Source: Elgaria multicarinata webbii (lineage: Eukaryota; Chordata; Lepidosauria; Squamata; Anguidae). From it: DNA of 64,000 nucleotides. A model generated the notes under the pieces. It saw only the letters and a program-made list of their open reading frames with translations, was not told where the DNA came from and did no database searches. This document shows positions 1 to 12,309 of the stretch, in pieces; within the stretch, counting starts at the first letter, position 1, and each line of letters starts with the position of its first letter. A program made the translations under genes and the position numbers. Location of the stretch: positions 1,123,501 to 1,187,500 of the forward strand of contig NC_086183.1 of assembly GCF_023053635.1 (NCBI RefSeq), written 5' to 3'.

Positions 1-1329
1 ACCAGCACAGAAATATTCTACCTACCAGATTCAATTCACAAAAAGGCAAATGTGAGTTGATGGAAGAATCTTTTAAAACATACTTAATTTAAACGGGGCG
101 CAGTTAGTGGCGGAGGGGAAAGCAGAGGCAGCAACCTAGTCCCTGGTCCCTACTTTCCTCCTCTGGCTTGCTTTTTTTTCTTTAGCTGGATCTAGCTCCA
201 GCAGGGATGTCGAAAGGAGTGAGCAAGAAAGGCCTCGGAAAACTTTGTTTGGGAAGCCTCAGCCTGGCCTGCCTGGCATGTGCTCGCTTCTCCTCTTCCT
301 CTGAGTTTTGTTGCACACTCACTCCTTCCTAACCTTCCCACCCTGCCCCATTTCTTTCTAAAACAAGCCACAATTAATCGCTATGACAATAAGGCCTCCC
401 GGAAACTGGCTCGGAAGCAAATTAACCCCTCGTCCCCACTGCCGCTGCCTTCCTGACCATCCCAGAATGCAAGTGCTTATAATAGGAGTCCAGCAAGTGG
501 GGTGGCAAGGTCCTTGTTTTGGGGGGCTCTAATATAGGAGGACAGATGGCAAAGGCAGCAGCTCCGGATTTGGGGGGGTGAGTGGGGAGGGGGGAATGGG
601 GAATCCAATGGACTGCAGGTCTGGGCATCTGCAATGCAACTGCACAGCAGGTGCTCAGGAACCCACAAGGGCTGACCCATTTTGAGGGGGAGCTTAACCT
701 CGCTTCAGATTTGGTTCTGAAGCACGGTGGCCCAGCCCCAAAGCACCCCGAGTCAAGTTGGGGCCATTTCAGAGGCTCTGAAACAGCCTCCAAGGTGAGT
801 TGGGAGAGGGGGCTGTGCACAACCCTAATTTTAACTGATCCTGGGATTTTAAAATTGTTGTTTTCTATATTATGTTTTATATTGTATTTTTAAGGTTTTA
901 ATCTTTTGCAAACTGCCCAGAGCACTTTGACTGTTGGGCAGTATAGAAAAGTAAGTAATAACAATAACAACAAGTTTAGCTACTATGAGGTGGAAAAGAA
1001 TCTGAAAAAATGTTGAAAGTGTTGTTATTTCTAACAATGAAGTATTCCAATTTTTGGAATTCTGGAGATTTGTACTTGGTGACATTAATCCTCCACCCAT
1101 GAAAGTCTGATGAATATCTGTTGAATTTACCCAAATTGGGAGGGCATGCGCCTAGTTTTTCAGACATTTCAAAGTATTCATCCCAATCTGTATTAACTGA
1201 AGAATGAGGTACCATAAAAACTGAAATAATGAGGAAATGTTCCAAAATGTGGCAGGTGGGGAGGTGGGGAGCAGCAAATGTCAAAGCTGAAATAAAGAAA
1301 CATCTCCTCATTTCTCTTCTTCTTGACAG
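1..1329. other. RSPO1 intron (upstream of TSP1 exon)
   Basis: No coding exon is recognisable before the TSP1 exon at 1330, so this is read as the intron preceding it. The furin-like-repeat exons of RSPO1 should lie left of the window. The only repeat I recognise is a degenerate LINE 3' tail at about 840-965. Confidence 0.6.
840..965 (+). repeat. Degenerate LINE 3' tail (L2-like)
   Basis: A T-rich run is followed by the phrase 'aactgcccagag' and 'gggcagtatagaaaagtaa'. The same phrase recurs at 17.6, 22.2, 26.85 and 60.8 kb, where it ends in (AATA)n. This copy is the most diverged and its A-rich tail is decayed. Confidence 0.6.
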
Positions 1330-4300
1330 CACAATGTGAAATGAGTGAGTGGGGGCCATGGGGCCCTTGCTCTAAGAAAAGAAAGCTGTGTGGCTTCCGG
1401 AGAGGCAACGAAGAGCGCTCCCGGAAGATCCTGCAGGTGTCCCCTGGGGATGTGTCTGGGTGTCCTGCCACCACAGAGCTCCGGAGGTGCACAGTGCAGA
1501 GAAACCAGTGCCCAGAAGGTGAATGGAACGAATACTAACCTCCTTGCTGCCTCCTGTCCCTTTCACTTGCTTGACATGAACCCTTGGGGAAAGAACCCAA
1601 CATGCAGTTCCCAGTCTGCTTCTCCCCAGTGAGAATTTATTTATGTATTTATTAAAACCATTTATGTCCCATATTTCTGTTTATGGAAAACCACCCAAGG
1701 CAGCTGACAGTGTTTTCATAAAACTGTATCAAACACACATTAAAACCAGATATGGCAAAAGGCAACAGATATGACCCAATAAACAAACAACCCCAGCTCA
1801 CTGCCAGGAGCATAAGGCCATCACCTTCTCTATCAAGCAGACCAAACATTTGCCAGGGGGCTGTCTTGACATCGTCTTTGTCCCATGGTGATTCCGAATC
1901 TATGCTGCGTCGGTTATATGACACAGCCGCAGAGTGGAAGCATCCCGGGGACAAAGAGATGAAGATGCATGGCCAAAAAGTCAGGGACTTATCCTGACTT
2001 TTCCAGCCAGAGTGAGGTCAGCCTGGCTCTTCCACCGGTCTGCCCTTGCTTGGAGCTACTTCGGGGGCATTCTCGGGGAGAAGGTGACCTCCTATTGGTC
2101 ACTGGAAGCCGGGGGAGGGGGCAAGCCCAGAGAGCCTAATGGTCGCCAGAAAGCCCGCGCTGCCTTCCTTGTAAAGACACTGCCACGCACCAAGTGATAA
2201 CAGTGCATGGTCTGGCGGCAGAGCGGTGCCAACCCAGCGCCATGAGGATAAGCCCGTCAGGGACAGGTCCCTCCTCAGGGACAGCCGCAGATAGAGGCAT
2301 CCTCCTCCTCCTCACTCTTCTTGCCTGCCACTCAGAGCAGGGCTGGTGTAATTGATGCAGCCTGGTGCCTTTTCCTTCTGGGACAAGGTAGCATCACTAT
2401 TGCTTTGTTGATTCACTCAGCTCACCAAGGCCATTGCTGGAGTTTAGCCTCTCACCTAATAGCCACATTGTTTTGACAGAATCTGAGATGGACAGGGCTA
2501 GTGCACCATCTAGTCATGTTATGGATACCTTCTGGCTTGTGCAACCTGAGGATGTAGACAAACAAACTGCTTGGAGGATTGACACCTACTATTTCCTCTA
2601 GATCCTTGTCCATCCTGGCTTGTGAAATCTGCCAGAGGTGGGCTGGGTACCAAAGCCTCGTTGAGAGACAGTGAGGTTCATGCAGCTTAGAATAGAAAGA
2701 AGCAGTGGGGAGGTCATGTTAAAAAAAACCCACCCAAATCTAAATCTTGTGGTTTCAAGAACTACTGTCCTGTGTGAAATGTGTCATTCCTGGGCAAGGT
2801 GATGGAGCGTGAGGTGGCCTCAAAACCCCAAGCAGTGTTGGATGATAATGATTATTTAGATTCATTCCAAACAGGTTTCAGACCTAGCTATGGGGAAAAA
2901 ACAGGCTTGGTTGCCTTAGAAAGTGGTGCTGGAGTTTTGCTTCACCCCACGGCCACTTGCCTGTGGGGTGCTGCAAAGTTCCATCTACATGAAAGTGCTG
3001 GGGGACGTCATCAGGAGGTGTGGGCTGAAGTGCCATCAGAATGCAGGTGATACTGAGCTCTACCTCTGGTTTCCATCTACACATCCCAGGGAGGCTGCAG
3101 GACTCTTGGACCAGTAGCTGAAAGTTGTCTTGGGTTGGTGAGGGTAAAGAAGTCAAAAATCCAGACAAGGCCAAAGTACTATGGGTTGGGAAACCAACTG
3201 CTCTGGATGGAAGTTTACAACTGGCCTTAAGAGGGATTGCATCCCCCTAAAAAAACCTAAAAACCAAGTGTGTAGTCTGGAAATGCTCCTGAATTCTCAG
3301 GTGGCCATGGTTTTCAGGGGAGCCTTTCACCAGCTTAGGCTGGTGCGCCGGACCTAACTGGAGAGGACGGGACCTCGTCTCAGTCATCCATGCCTTAGTG
3401 ACGTCCAGACTAGACTAGTCTAATACACTGTAAGTGGGTCTGCCTTCGAAGACAGTCTATAAATTTAAGCTGTGCAGAATGCGGCTGCCTGTGTTGGTGG
3501 GGGCAAGGCAATGAGATCATATAAAGCCTACACTGCCATGGTTACTGTAGGTTTCAAAGCCCAATTTGAAGTGCTGATTTGGACATTTAAAGATTTACAT
3601 AGTTTGGGATGAAATTTCTTAAAGAACTGCCTTCACCTGGATCAGCTGGCCTGCACTTTAAGACTAGCAAGGGGGGCCCTTCTCAATTGCCTGCCTTTGA
3701 GAGCAGTTAGCAGTCAGTACATTTGGGAAGGCCTTTTCTGCAGTGGCCCCACAACACTGGGATACATTGCCATTGGGGTCTGCCAGGCCACATCATTACA
3801 GGGTTTTAGGAAGGCCCTGAAAATTTATTACTTTGCTTGGTCTTCCGGATTATGTTTTGTTGGACTCAATGTAGCTCCTCTTGTGTGTTGTAGGTTTGTC
3901 TTATGCTGCAGTTTGATATTTTTTAGAATGTTTGCTGGTTTTATTACAGTGTCAGTTTTTATTATTTGAATTTTACTGTTGTACATCCCCTTGAGAGGGC
4001 TTCTGCCCTGGAAGGCGGCCAATAAATATTTTAAATAAATAAATAAATAAATATCCACCACCTACTTCTCAAAAAACAGGTAAAGCACCCTATCCTGTCT
4101 TTGGATCCAGCTGATTTCTGTAAAGCCCATGAAGGAGCAAGTATTACAAAGCATTTTGGCCCTTTTCAGTCAATATATTATAGCATGGAAAGAACACCAC
4201 ACTGCTTGCTCTCAGTTGGCGTTTGCAGGTCATGTTTTAGGGGGTTAATTTCAGAATTTCTAATGTTCTTGTGTTCAACTCAACCACTGGTCAATTTGTT

Positions 4301-4477
4301 CATCTGCCTCTCTTTTGCTTGGCTGCAGGACGGAAAAAGAAAAAGGAAGAACAAGGAAAGCAAGACAACATGAATGAAGATAGAAACCGGAAAGAGACCA
4401 AAGAAAGCAGGTCTGGGATTAAGAGAAGGAGAGACCAGCCCAGAGGAACAGCTGTGCCTATAACCTCTGCTCAGTAG
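1330..4477 (+). CDS. RSPO1: R-spondin 1, last two coding exons (partial)
   Basis: Secreted Wnt agonist that binds LGR4/5/6 and ZNRF3/RNF43 and potentiates Wnt/beta-catenin signalling. Coding exons are 1330-1518 and 4329-4477 (stop TAG 4475-4477). The first (189 bp, entered in phase 2 as G|CA) encodes the thrombospondin type-1 repeat: AQCEMSEWGPWGPCSKK, the six-cysteine pattern, and CTVQRNQCPEG at the end. The donor is gtgaat and the second exon's acceptor is ctgcag; the split codon G|GA restores glycine, as in human RSPO1. The second exon encodes the Lys/Arg-rich tail (RKKKKEEQGK...KRRRDQP) ending in TSAQ, close to the human TSAGPA end. The signal peptide and two furin-like repeats are outside the window. 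The choice of RSPO1 over RSPO2-4 rests on sequence resemblance plus the GNL2 neighbour. The intron contains an L2 and another dispersed repeat. Confidence 0.93.
1636..1800 (-). repeat. LINE 3'-end fragment, antisense
   Basis: The segment starts with a (TTTA)-rich run and contains 'aaccacccaaggcagctgac' and an A-rich stretch, like the reverse complement of L2-type 3' ends elsewhere in the window. It lies in the last RSPO1 intron. Exact boundaries are uncertain. Confidence 0.5.
1870..2300. repeat. Unclassified dispersed repeat, copy A
   Basis: A GC-richer block in the RSPO1 intron. It shares ordered short matches with 10636-10930: 'atgacacagcc', 'aaaaagtcagggactta', a 'gcttgg/cggagct' box and 'ctattggt/tgattggtt' followed by 'ggggagggggc'. 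Two diverged copies 8 kb apart indicate an interspersed family, probably a non-autonomous DNA element; the class is not established. Confidence 0.5.
2775..4050 (+). mobile_element. L2-type LINE, degenerate, in RSPO1 intron
   Basis: Translated fragments resemble L2 reverse transcriptase: 'GKVMEREVASKPQAVLDDND' followed by 'DSFQTGFRPSYG'. A downstream fragment holds 'YMKVLGD' and 'DTELYLWFPS'. The 3' noncoding part ends in (AATA)n at about 4020-4050. Many stops and indels make it an old, inactive copy in the same orientation as the host gene. Confidence 0.75.
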
Positions 4478-7400
4478 TTGTCCCTCCACAGCTGTGTGAT
4501 GGCCATCTCCATTGCTGCTGCTATGTATATGAAAGCTTTATTGAACCAGAACACACACACACACCCAAAAAAAACAAATCAGATATGACTGGGTGGACAG
4601 ACAGATTCTTCTGGCCACATGTGGACAAACACAAAAATTCAGGCCCTTCCATATTCAGCATAGGACATCCGAAACAGCCAGATTCATTGAGAGAACAGCA
4701 AGGTACTCTCGGGGCATTCTTGAGTGCCCCAGACTATACATCAGGAAGCAGCAAGGAAAGAAAACATGTCCTTCAAGGAAGGCCAGTGAGTGAACATCTC
4801 CAGCTGAAGTCACCATGGAAATACAACGTAATACAGTTTCCAGTACAAAGGATGAGATTGAACTTCGTTTGCTGAAAATCTGGAAATGCACAAAGGCTTT
4901 CTTTCAAGGCCTCTGTATTGTGATTCAAGCTGTATCATTGAGAATACGTGTTAAATGTTTGTGATACTTGTTCAGGTGTGTCAGCTCTGAAATTGCTTCA
5001 AAATGTCAAATTATAAAAAACTGAAATAGTACAGTTCCTGTTTGTACATCTTCCTCCATGTGGGAACTAGAAAAGGGGTAGATTTCATATTTCAGAGGGA
5101 GAACAGAGGTAACCGGGCAGCTACATTTTCTCTCTTATGAGAAGAGTTGCATAAAATGGCAGTGACTTGATCAAACCCATCCAGGGAGGGCAGATACAGG
5201 ATGTTTATGGTCCTGACCTTTCTGTACAATGACACAGCTGATGAGATCATCTTGCTTGGGCGGAATTCCTTATTTCACAAGAGGGATCAGAAACTGAAAC
5301 GGAATGTGTGTTGTTTGAAATAGCAGGGAAGGAAGGAAGGTAGATGAAGGAGCTGGCAGGGGTGGGGGAATGCACTGCCTGTATCTTCTCTTACTGCTTC
5401 AGACCTTTAAAAAACAATAAGCATAACCCAAGAAGCAGACAGCGGTTTTCCCGAGCAGTGTTGATCCACACAGGATGCTTTCCTTACTAAGGGAGGGATC
5501 TGTGGAAACTGCCTACAGACAGTGAGTATTCGCCTGTATTCTCCACAGCTGTGCAGAAGAGGGCACACCCTGGAGCCCTGGGACAGGCCAAGCTGCAGCA
5601 GCAGCTGGCACGGCCTCTTCTCTGAAATGGTGGAAGTGCCTTGGGTTCAAAGGTTGACTTTCCAAACATGAGAAATTAGCCTTGTGGGTTATATAAAATG
5701 CCTACTTGGACTTTTATGCATATTTCAAAAGCAAGAGGAAAAGGCAAGACCCTCTCAATCCACAAAGAATTCCAAAAATGCCCTAACGTGGGGGGGGGGG
5801 AGGTTAACCCTCCCTAGCTTTTACAGAGAAGATGAGTGTAAATGTCATGAAGAATATAGGTCTTGTCATATCGTGTGTGTGACACACACACACACACACA
5901 GCCTTTTAACATAACCACCTTGGGAGCAGGTATTCACATAGAGACCCTCAAAAAATGTGGCTTACTGAGCTCTTCATTTCCCTTGAGCTCCTTTTCCTTC
6001 AAAAACCATGAGCCCTCCCCTGTGATGTTCTCCAAGTACAGGGGATGTGATCCCTGGAAGGAATGAGGAAAGGCAAACAGGCTGTCAGAGGTCTCCCATG
6101 CATATGCCTCCCATGCATGTGCCCCAGCCACGTTGAGCCAAGCACCTGGACACAGCCAATTCTGTTGTCAAGCTAGGAATGTCCATGCTTGCTCCTTTTC
6201 ACAGCCAAGGGATTTGGGCAGTTGCATTTCTAGGAAATGCTAACTGAATTGTCTTCCTGGCTCCATCAGGGGTGTGGGAGCTGCATAGTTGGGTCAATTC
6301 CAGAGCTGTACCAAGCTCCCCTGGATAGCTGGCTCCCAGTAGGGCTGCCAGGACCATCATCCACTTTGCACTTAAGTAAACATTGTACAGTTATATCTTC
6401 AGTGGGATTCCATTTCAGCATGATGATAAATGAGCAGCATACCAGGCTACAAGTGGGCAACGTCTCCTCCAAGTTCAGCCTTTGAACTGTAGAGATATGT
6501 TGAGGCAAAAGCCGAAGGAGGTCTCCTCAGCTCACTCTAAAGTTTCTCCTCCCAGCAAGCGAGAGATAAAGAACTTCTTTCTGCAGCAGTATCTCAGCAG
6601 TGGCCTGTGACCCACCAGGACTCAGCCTTTTTGGCAAAGAAAGAGCCGTTGTTTGCATGGAGCCTCAAGTGACTTAGGGCCTGTTCCTCAAGACTGATTC
6701 TGCTGGAACAAGAAAATGAGGAATGTGGCGCTTTGAAGGGTGCCGCTGCCTGGCCCTGGAAGGCCACTGTGCTAGTAATGGTGACAGCACATCGGCCAAG
6801 ACTGGAGTAGAAGACTCCACACACAGCATAGTCATGGGGCTGCCCTGTCAAACAGGTAGGGATGGCAGCCCAATTTCTGTAAGTACATTGGCCATGTGAC
6901 AACTGCCATGTTTCCCCTGTAACAAAAGGGACACTTGTTTTTATACCCCTTGCATCTGGCACCTCTTCCTTCTTTTCCTTCTCATAGACTCATTACCAAC
7001 ATCTTCAAAACAGATGGAAATGGTCCCCAACAGAACAACACAGTTTTGCTCCAAGTTACATCAGAAGTTGATTCCTCCCACCAACCTTTTGTGCACCCAA
7101 AGGCCAGACCCTCAATGGCAGGACTTTTGTGAGACCCATGGATCCATTATCTCCAGCTGTAGAAAGCACCTCAGAATATTTAGCTAATGATACAGCACAT
7201 AAGCAGGACTAAGGTCCAGGCAGAGGGCTGCAGGTGCAACTCATCAATAGATGCTGTGCAGCTGTTCCATCTTTTCCTCCTTAACAGTTTTTTTGTGGAA
7301 CAAAAAAAAGATGGAAGCGGTGGAAAAACATAGGAGGGTAACAAGGGGCAGATGACGACTTCTGCACCTCCCATAAAATTCCATGAATTAGGCAGGGTGA

Positions 7401-8254
7401 TTGAACAATAAATGCTTGGTCTGGAAGCTCCCCAAGGAACAGTCAGACTGAAGTATATTTAGCAAGGTTATGGATAAAAATTCACATAAACGAAACTGAG
7501 TGACAGAGAATCAACAGTTACAAGAAAAATAAAGTATAACACAGAACATTTCTCTCTCTTTCTCTCTCACTCCAAAGTAACCTACCCAGAAGTTCAATCC
7601 AACATCCAGCAACCCTCCCCCTCCCCACAACAATGACTAATTGAAAGGATTATCTTCTCCCGTCCATGTTTAATATAAATCCCAACTTTCACCAGTTCTA
7701 CTAGCAAGTTAGATTTAACATGCTTACATGCAGCCCCCCAATAATAATTTACTAGTCTTCTGCCACCATAGCAACATTGGGAATGTGTTGCTCATTCATG
7801 TTTATATTAAAGTGACTTTTTGCTCTAAAGAGATCCTGGTTTCCACATTAAGCAGAGCAAAGGGGTCCTTCTCTCATGATGCTTTAGTGGCCTCACTCAG
7901 GGACACTGGAGAAGCGGCTTTCCAAAGAACAGCAACAGAAGTCAGGAGATGCAGTCACATACACACACCCACACCCCAGGGACTCCATTAAAGAGCCAGA
8001 AACAGCAGACTTATACAAGATATACATTTAAAGAAGTTACTCCAAATTACACACATACCCAGACACACAGTAATACACTGTGACCACCACACCCTGCTGC
8101 AGGTGAAGCAGGGCCCCCCAGCCCGGTCTCAAGAGCAAAGGGTTGGGGAGAGTGAAGGGAAAGGAGCAGGCAGGCAGGCAGACATTGGTTGGTTTGCACA
8201 ATAGCCCCAGCCATGATGGGTAGCTGCACGTGCCAGTAGCCATTATAGTATCAT
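4478..8254. other. RSPO1 3' UTR and intergenic DNA
   Basis: No coding exon is recognisable. The proximal part should be RSPO1 3' UTR, but I could not fix its end: AATAAA hexamers occur near 7405 and 7525 without other support. Short (AC)n and (GT/CA)n runs lie at about 4549-4565 and 5872-5900, and a poly-G run near 5791. Confidence 0.5.
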
Positions 8255-8745
8255 CTGAACCTAGGTGGCAGGAGTTAGTTGAGGGTTAAGCAACCCTCAA
8301 ATTATAACCCATGGTCTGTTGTAGAGTTTTTTTTACCAGAAAAAAATCCATTGAAGAAGAAAGGAGATCATTCCACAGTTGTGGCCCAACTGCTGCAAAG
8401 GCCTCTCTCCCGTGCCCAGAGCCCAAGTGATCTCACCATGCTGGTTGATCTCAAGGATGGGGAAGATGTGGCTCTTCAAACAACCAGGTCCCAGACTGCT
8501 CAGGGCTTGAGAAGTCAAAACCTTCACATTGAATTGGGCCTGGAAACACACAAGCAACAAGTGCGATTCAGACAAGAGTTGGTGACACGTATGCTTGCCC
8601 CAGTATCTGAGCAGCCACATTTTGTACTAATTGACATTTTCAGTCCTTCTTCAAGGCAATTTTGCATAAAGGACATTACAGTTGTCCAGTACAGATGTCA
8701 TGCAGTGACAGAAAACAGAATTCCAGGCTTCGCTTTCTAGAATGG
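8255..8745 (-). repeat. Fragments: TIR-element piece plus antisense LINE 3' noncoding
   Basis: At 8280-8326 'gagggttaagcaaccctcaa' and 'acccatggtctgttg' match the inside of the TIR element at 52764-53079. From about 8365 the text 'cattccacagttgtggccc' parallels 58467-58490, which is part of an antisense LINE 3' region. Both pieces are old and boundaries are approximate. Confidence 0.45.
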
Positions 8746-8771
8746 GTCACAGGCTGTGCATAGCCTGTGTT

Positions 8772-10640
8772 AGGGCCATCGCTCAATGCAGGCCAAGAGC
8801 CCCTGGTTGGGATGCAGAAGGCCCCAGATCCAATCCCAGCAGCGGGGCTGGGAAAGGAATCCTGCTAAAGAAGGTCTAGATGTTGCATTTATTGACTTTA
8901 AATCAGCCTTCGACTCAATTCCCAGAGGCAAGTTATGGGGAAAGTCTGAGGCTACTAACATCGGTAGGAGACTGCTCACACTCATGCGGAGTCTCTATGA
9001 TGACACACATTTGAAAGCCAGATGCAGCTGCGCTGGTCATTTAACAGGATTAATACCCACCTATAACGGAGTAAGACAGGGGTGTGTCTTGGCTCCCACT
9101 CTGTTCAATTTTTGGCAAACAGACCTTTGTCAATCCTCCTATATGCAGACGATGCAGCGCTCCTGTCACTGTCAAGCATAGGCCTGAGACGTCTTTTAAG
9201 TGCTTTAGCTTCTTATTGTAAAGATGAACTGCTGACAATAAACTACACCAAAACTAAGGTCCTGATCTTTAACAAAAAGAGAACCAAGCATCAATGGCAG
9301 ATCAATGGACATCAAATCGAGCAGGCTCCCTCCTCTAAACACCTGGGAGTAACCTTTCAATCATCAGGCTCGTGGAAGTCCCAAACAAAGCACGCCATTG
9401 CAAATGCTCAAAGGAGCACCAGAGCACTCCTCTCTTTTTTCTATGCTAATGGTGGCCAATATATCCCTGCAGCCATGCAAGTATTTACTGCTAAAGTAAT
9501 CTCACAGATGCTGTACGGATGTCACGTATGTGTTACTGAAGACTAGGCCTCTTTTGAGGTTGCACAAACAAAATTTCTAAGAGCAACATTAGGAACCCCT
9601 TTTGTGTGCCTAATACAATCCTACAGCTTGAGGCAGGACAAATTACTATGTAGGCACAAATGCTGATACATAAAATGATTTTCTGGCTAAAAAATTCATC
9701 ATTTTGTCCTATGGGTCTTTCCCCACTGACTTTGACTGACCCATTTCAATCCAAATGGAAAAGGACACTATTGACAAAACTGTAGAATTTGGGCTTCTCA
9801 ACTGATGCCATACGGCTTTTGGAATATGCTAAAGCTAAAGCGGCTATTATACAGCGAATCAGAGACATCGAACTCCAAAACCACTTGAGACTGACTGTAC
9901 GCCATCCCAACTATCAGGACTATGTAGGAGCATTTACAATGCCAAATTATATGTTAAACCTATCAATTCCCAAATATAGGAAAGCTTTTATGTTAACCAG
10001 ATTAAATGTTCTACCTTCTGCACTCCTCGAAGGCAGATATAACAAGATCCCTGTTCAAGAGCAAATATGCCCTTATGACATGGGAGGTGTGGAAACTGAA
10101 GTCCATGTATTACTCCACTGTCCTTTTTACCATGACCTCCGTAAAGATCTTATTACCCCAATTCTTTTTTAAAAACCAGGGAGATCTGAAGCATTTTATT
10201 TAAAACACCTATTATCAGATCAGAACCCTCTGATTACACACAATGTAGCACGATTCTGTGCATCTGCTATCACCTGCAGAAAAATTATGATAAACCAAGG
10301 ATAGTCAGCCTCTGCTATTACTATTTCGTTTATGACATTTTGTGTTTCAGATACATGACTCTTGTTCTTCAGTCTTTAACAGGACGGTCTTTATAATAGT
10401 TGTAATTGTAGTTATTCTAACCTGACAGTTAGAGACTTTTGTCTCCCTGTTCTTAGTTTGGCTTGTTTTTATAATTACTGTATTTTGCTTTTATAATGAT
10501 TGTATTTCTAGTTATTTTTATTTTGCTGGTCTATGACCGTAATAAATTTTGATTGATTGAATCCCTGGAGCGCCATTGCTGTCAGGCAAAGGCAGCAATA
10601 CTGGGCTAGATGGACCAGGGTCTTGTCTTGATGAGAGGTT
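8772..10640 (+). repeat. tRNA-derived SINE (family A), split by a LINE
   Basis: The left part (8772-8877) and right part (10556-10640) join to give the same order as the intact SINE at 13116-13290: tRNA-like head, 'ccagatccaatccc' B-box, 'gctgggaaaggaatcctg', then 'ccctggagcgcc' and 'actgggctagatggaccagg'. The intervening 1.7 kb is LINE sequence, so the LINE landed in a resident SINE. Confidence 0.75.
8878..10555 (+). mobile_element. Non-LTR retrotransposon, RT domain and 3' end
   Basis: Three open stretches cover the reverse transcriptase. 'DVAFIDFKSAFDSIPR' is the palm A motif, 'YNGVRQGCVLAPTLFNF' follows, then 'LLYADDAALLSLSSIGLRR' is the catalytic YADD box. After it come 'NYTKTKVLIFNK' and 'SKHLGVTF'. 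The C-terminal piece has a degenerate zinc-knuckle pattern, C-x10-H-x4-C in CPYDMGGVETEVHVLLHCPF. The 3' end is 'taataaattttgattgattga', a short tandem tail, not poly-A. The copy is 5'-truncated and frame-broken. The motifs differ from the CR1 and L2 copies nearby; the clade is unassigned. Confidence 0.8.
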
Positions 10641-10930
10641 TGCCTGGGGGTGGATCCACAGCGGCGGCAGGTCATTCGCATGACACAGCCACCATCGTGA
10701 AGCCATCCAGGGGCAAACCCCTGAAGCTACGCTTTTAAAAAGTCAGGGACTTACCGAGTCTTTTTTTATCTTGGAGCGAGGCGACAACCGCATGTGCCGT
10801 GTGTCCCCTTGCTTCGGAGCTGCAGCGGAGGCATGCCCTGGCCGATGGAGATCCCTGATTGGTTAACCTGCTGGGACAGGGGGAGGGGGCCACCGGAGTG
10901 CCTCCGCAGACCTTGCTTAACATAAATGAA
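10636..10930. repeat. Unclassified dispersed repeat, copy B
   Basis: Aligns discontinuously with 1870-2300 through 'atgacacagcc', 'aaaaagtcagggactta', the 'ttcggagct' box and 'tgattggtt' followed by 'agggggagggggc'. It begins just after the split SINE with 'ggtggatccac', a small palindrome that could be a terminal repeat. Confidence 0.5.
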
Positions 10931-11693
10931 TAAATGCCCCAGCAGCCCTTGGCACTCGCTCAGCCCCCTCTCCCCCTCGTCACTCCTGCTCTGTCTTTCG
11001 CCATCCCCTCCCTGCACTCCACTTTTCCTGTCGGGGGAAGCAGCCTCCTCCGTCCCTTCCTCCCTCGCCCTGCTGTGCCTCCGAGGGCGCATGGTATGCT
11101 GAGCTGCAACAGGGGCCAGTGCGCAAACAGCCCCTTGTTGTCACCTCCTTCGCCCCAGGATGTTGCCCTCGCTGGCTCCTTCCTAAAAACTAAAAAAATA
11201 GTACTAAAAAAAAAAAAAAGAACTGGACCACGGGCACACTGGGGGGAAGCGGAGAGGTGGAGGTTCATATCCACACCTCTCTATAAATGCGCAATTGCGA
11301 TTTGCAAATAAAGGAGAGAAAAAGGGGGGCAGAGGAGCCAATTTCACCCTCCAACTCTTCTGTTCTCATGCAGGAATGGGCACTAGCCTCTAAAACTCGC
11401 ACCTGCCCTCCTCTCCATGGGTTCCATAGCCTCCTTTCCATGGCCCTGGAGGAGCACAACCCAAAGCAGCCTCGTCCAGACACAGCCTCTGTATCAGGCA
11501 GCTCCCCATGTTCCTGTGACAGGTTGCTCATTATCCCTATGGCACAGACATGATGAGTGCAAAGAGGAAGAGAGCATCAGAGCTTTTAAACAGCATCACC
11601 AGCTGCTCATTTTGCTTCAGAAGCCTTCCGTTCGTCTAGATTTTGAGGTTTGTCAAAATGAAACAGCAACAAAACTGCTAACTGAAGTTTATT
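10931..11693. other. Intergenic, no gene recognised
   Basis: C- and A-rich stretches, including a poly-A run at about 11207-11219. Short open frames on both strands are compositionally biased and match nothing I know. Confidence 0.4.
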
Positions 11694-11860
11694 CATAGAA
11701 TCATAGAATCATAGTACAGCAGAGTTGGAAGGGGCCTACAAGGCCATCGAGTCCAACCCCCTGCTCAATGCAGGAATCCACCCTAAAGCATCCCTGACAG
11801 AGGGTTGTCCAGCTGCCTCTTGAAGGCCTCTAGTGTGGGAGATTCCATTCAAGATTCCAT
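11694..11860 (-). mobile_element. CR1 LINE 3' end fragment
   Basis: It begins with the diagnostic CR1 3' terminus in reverse: 'agaatcatagaatcatag', then 'gagttggaaggggcctac' and 'gagtccaaccccctgctc'. The copy is 5'-truncated. Confidence 0.85.
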
Positions 11861-12128
11861 TCAACTGGAAAATGCATGGAAATTTCCAACATGGAAATTA
11901 TTTCAAAACTGTTGCATAGATTCTGTAGATAGATGCTGAGGCTTGGGGTTGCTAAAAGAATGCACTGATTAAGACATGTGGCATGGAGACCACATAATTC
12001 TGCTATACTGCTTTATAACACATTGGAAAGAACAGAATAACTCAGGCCTTAGCTAGACCTATGATTTATCCTGGGATCATCATGGGGTCGTCCCTGCCTG
12101 CTCCCAGGATATCCTGTGTGCCATTTAC

Positions 12129-12262
12129 ATAGCATCATAGAATAGTAGAGTTAGAAGGGGCCTAAAAGTGTGGGAAAGCCCACAGCCTCCCTAGGTAACT
12201 GGTTCCATTGTCGTACTGCTCTAACAGTCAGGAAGTTTTTCCTGATGCCCAGCCGGAATCTG
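12129..12262 (-). mobile_element. CR1 LINE fragment with internal deletion
   Basis: Reverse-oriented CR1 end ('catagaatagtagagttaga') runs directly into more 5' CR1 text ('gggaaagcccacagcctccc', 'gtcaggaagtttttcctgat'), so about 100 bp of consensus is missing. A GGA-rich simple repeat follows at about 12266-12300. Confidence 0.8.
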
Positions 12263-12309
12263 AGGGGAAGGAGGAGGAGGAGGAGAAGGAGGAGGGGGAG
12301 ATTTTTCTT

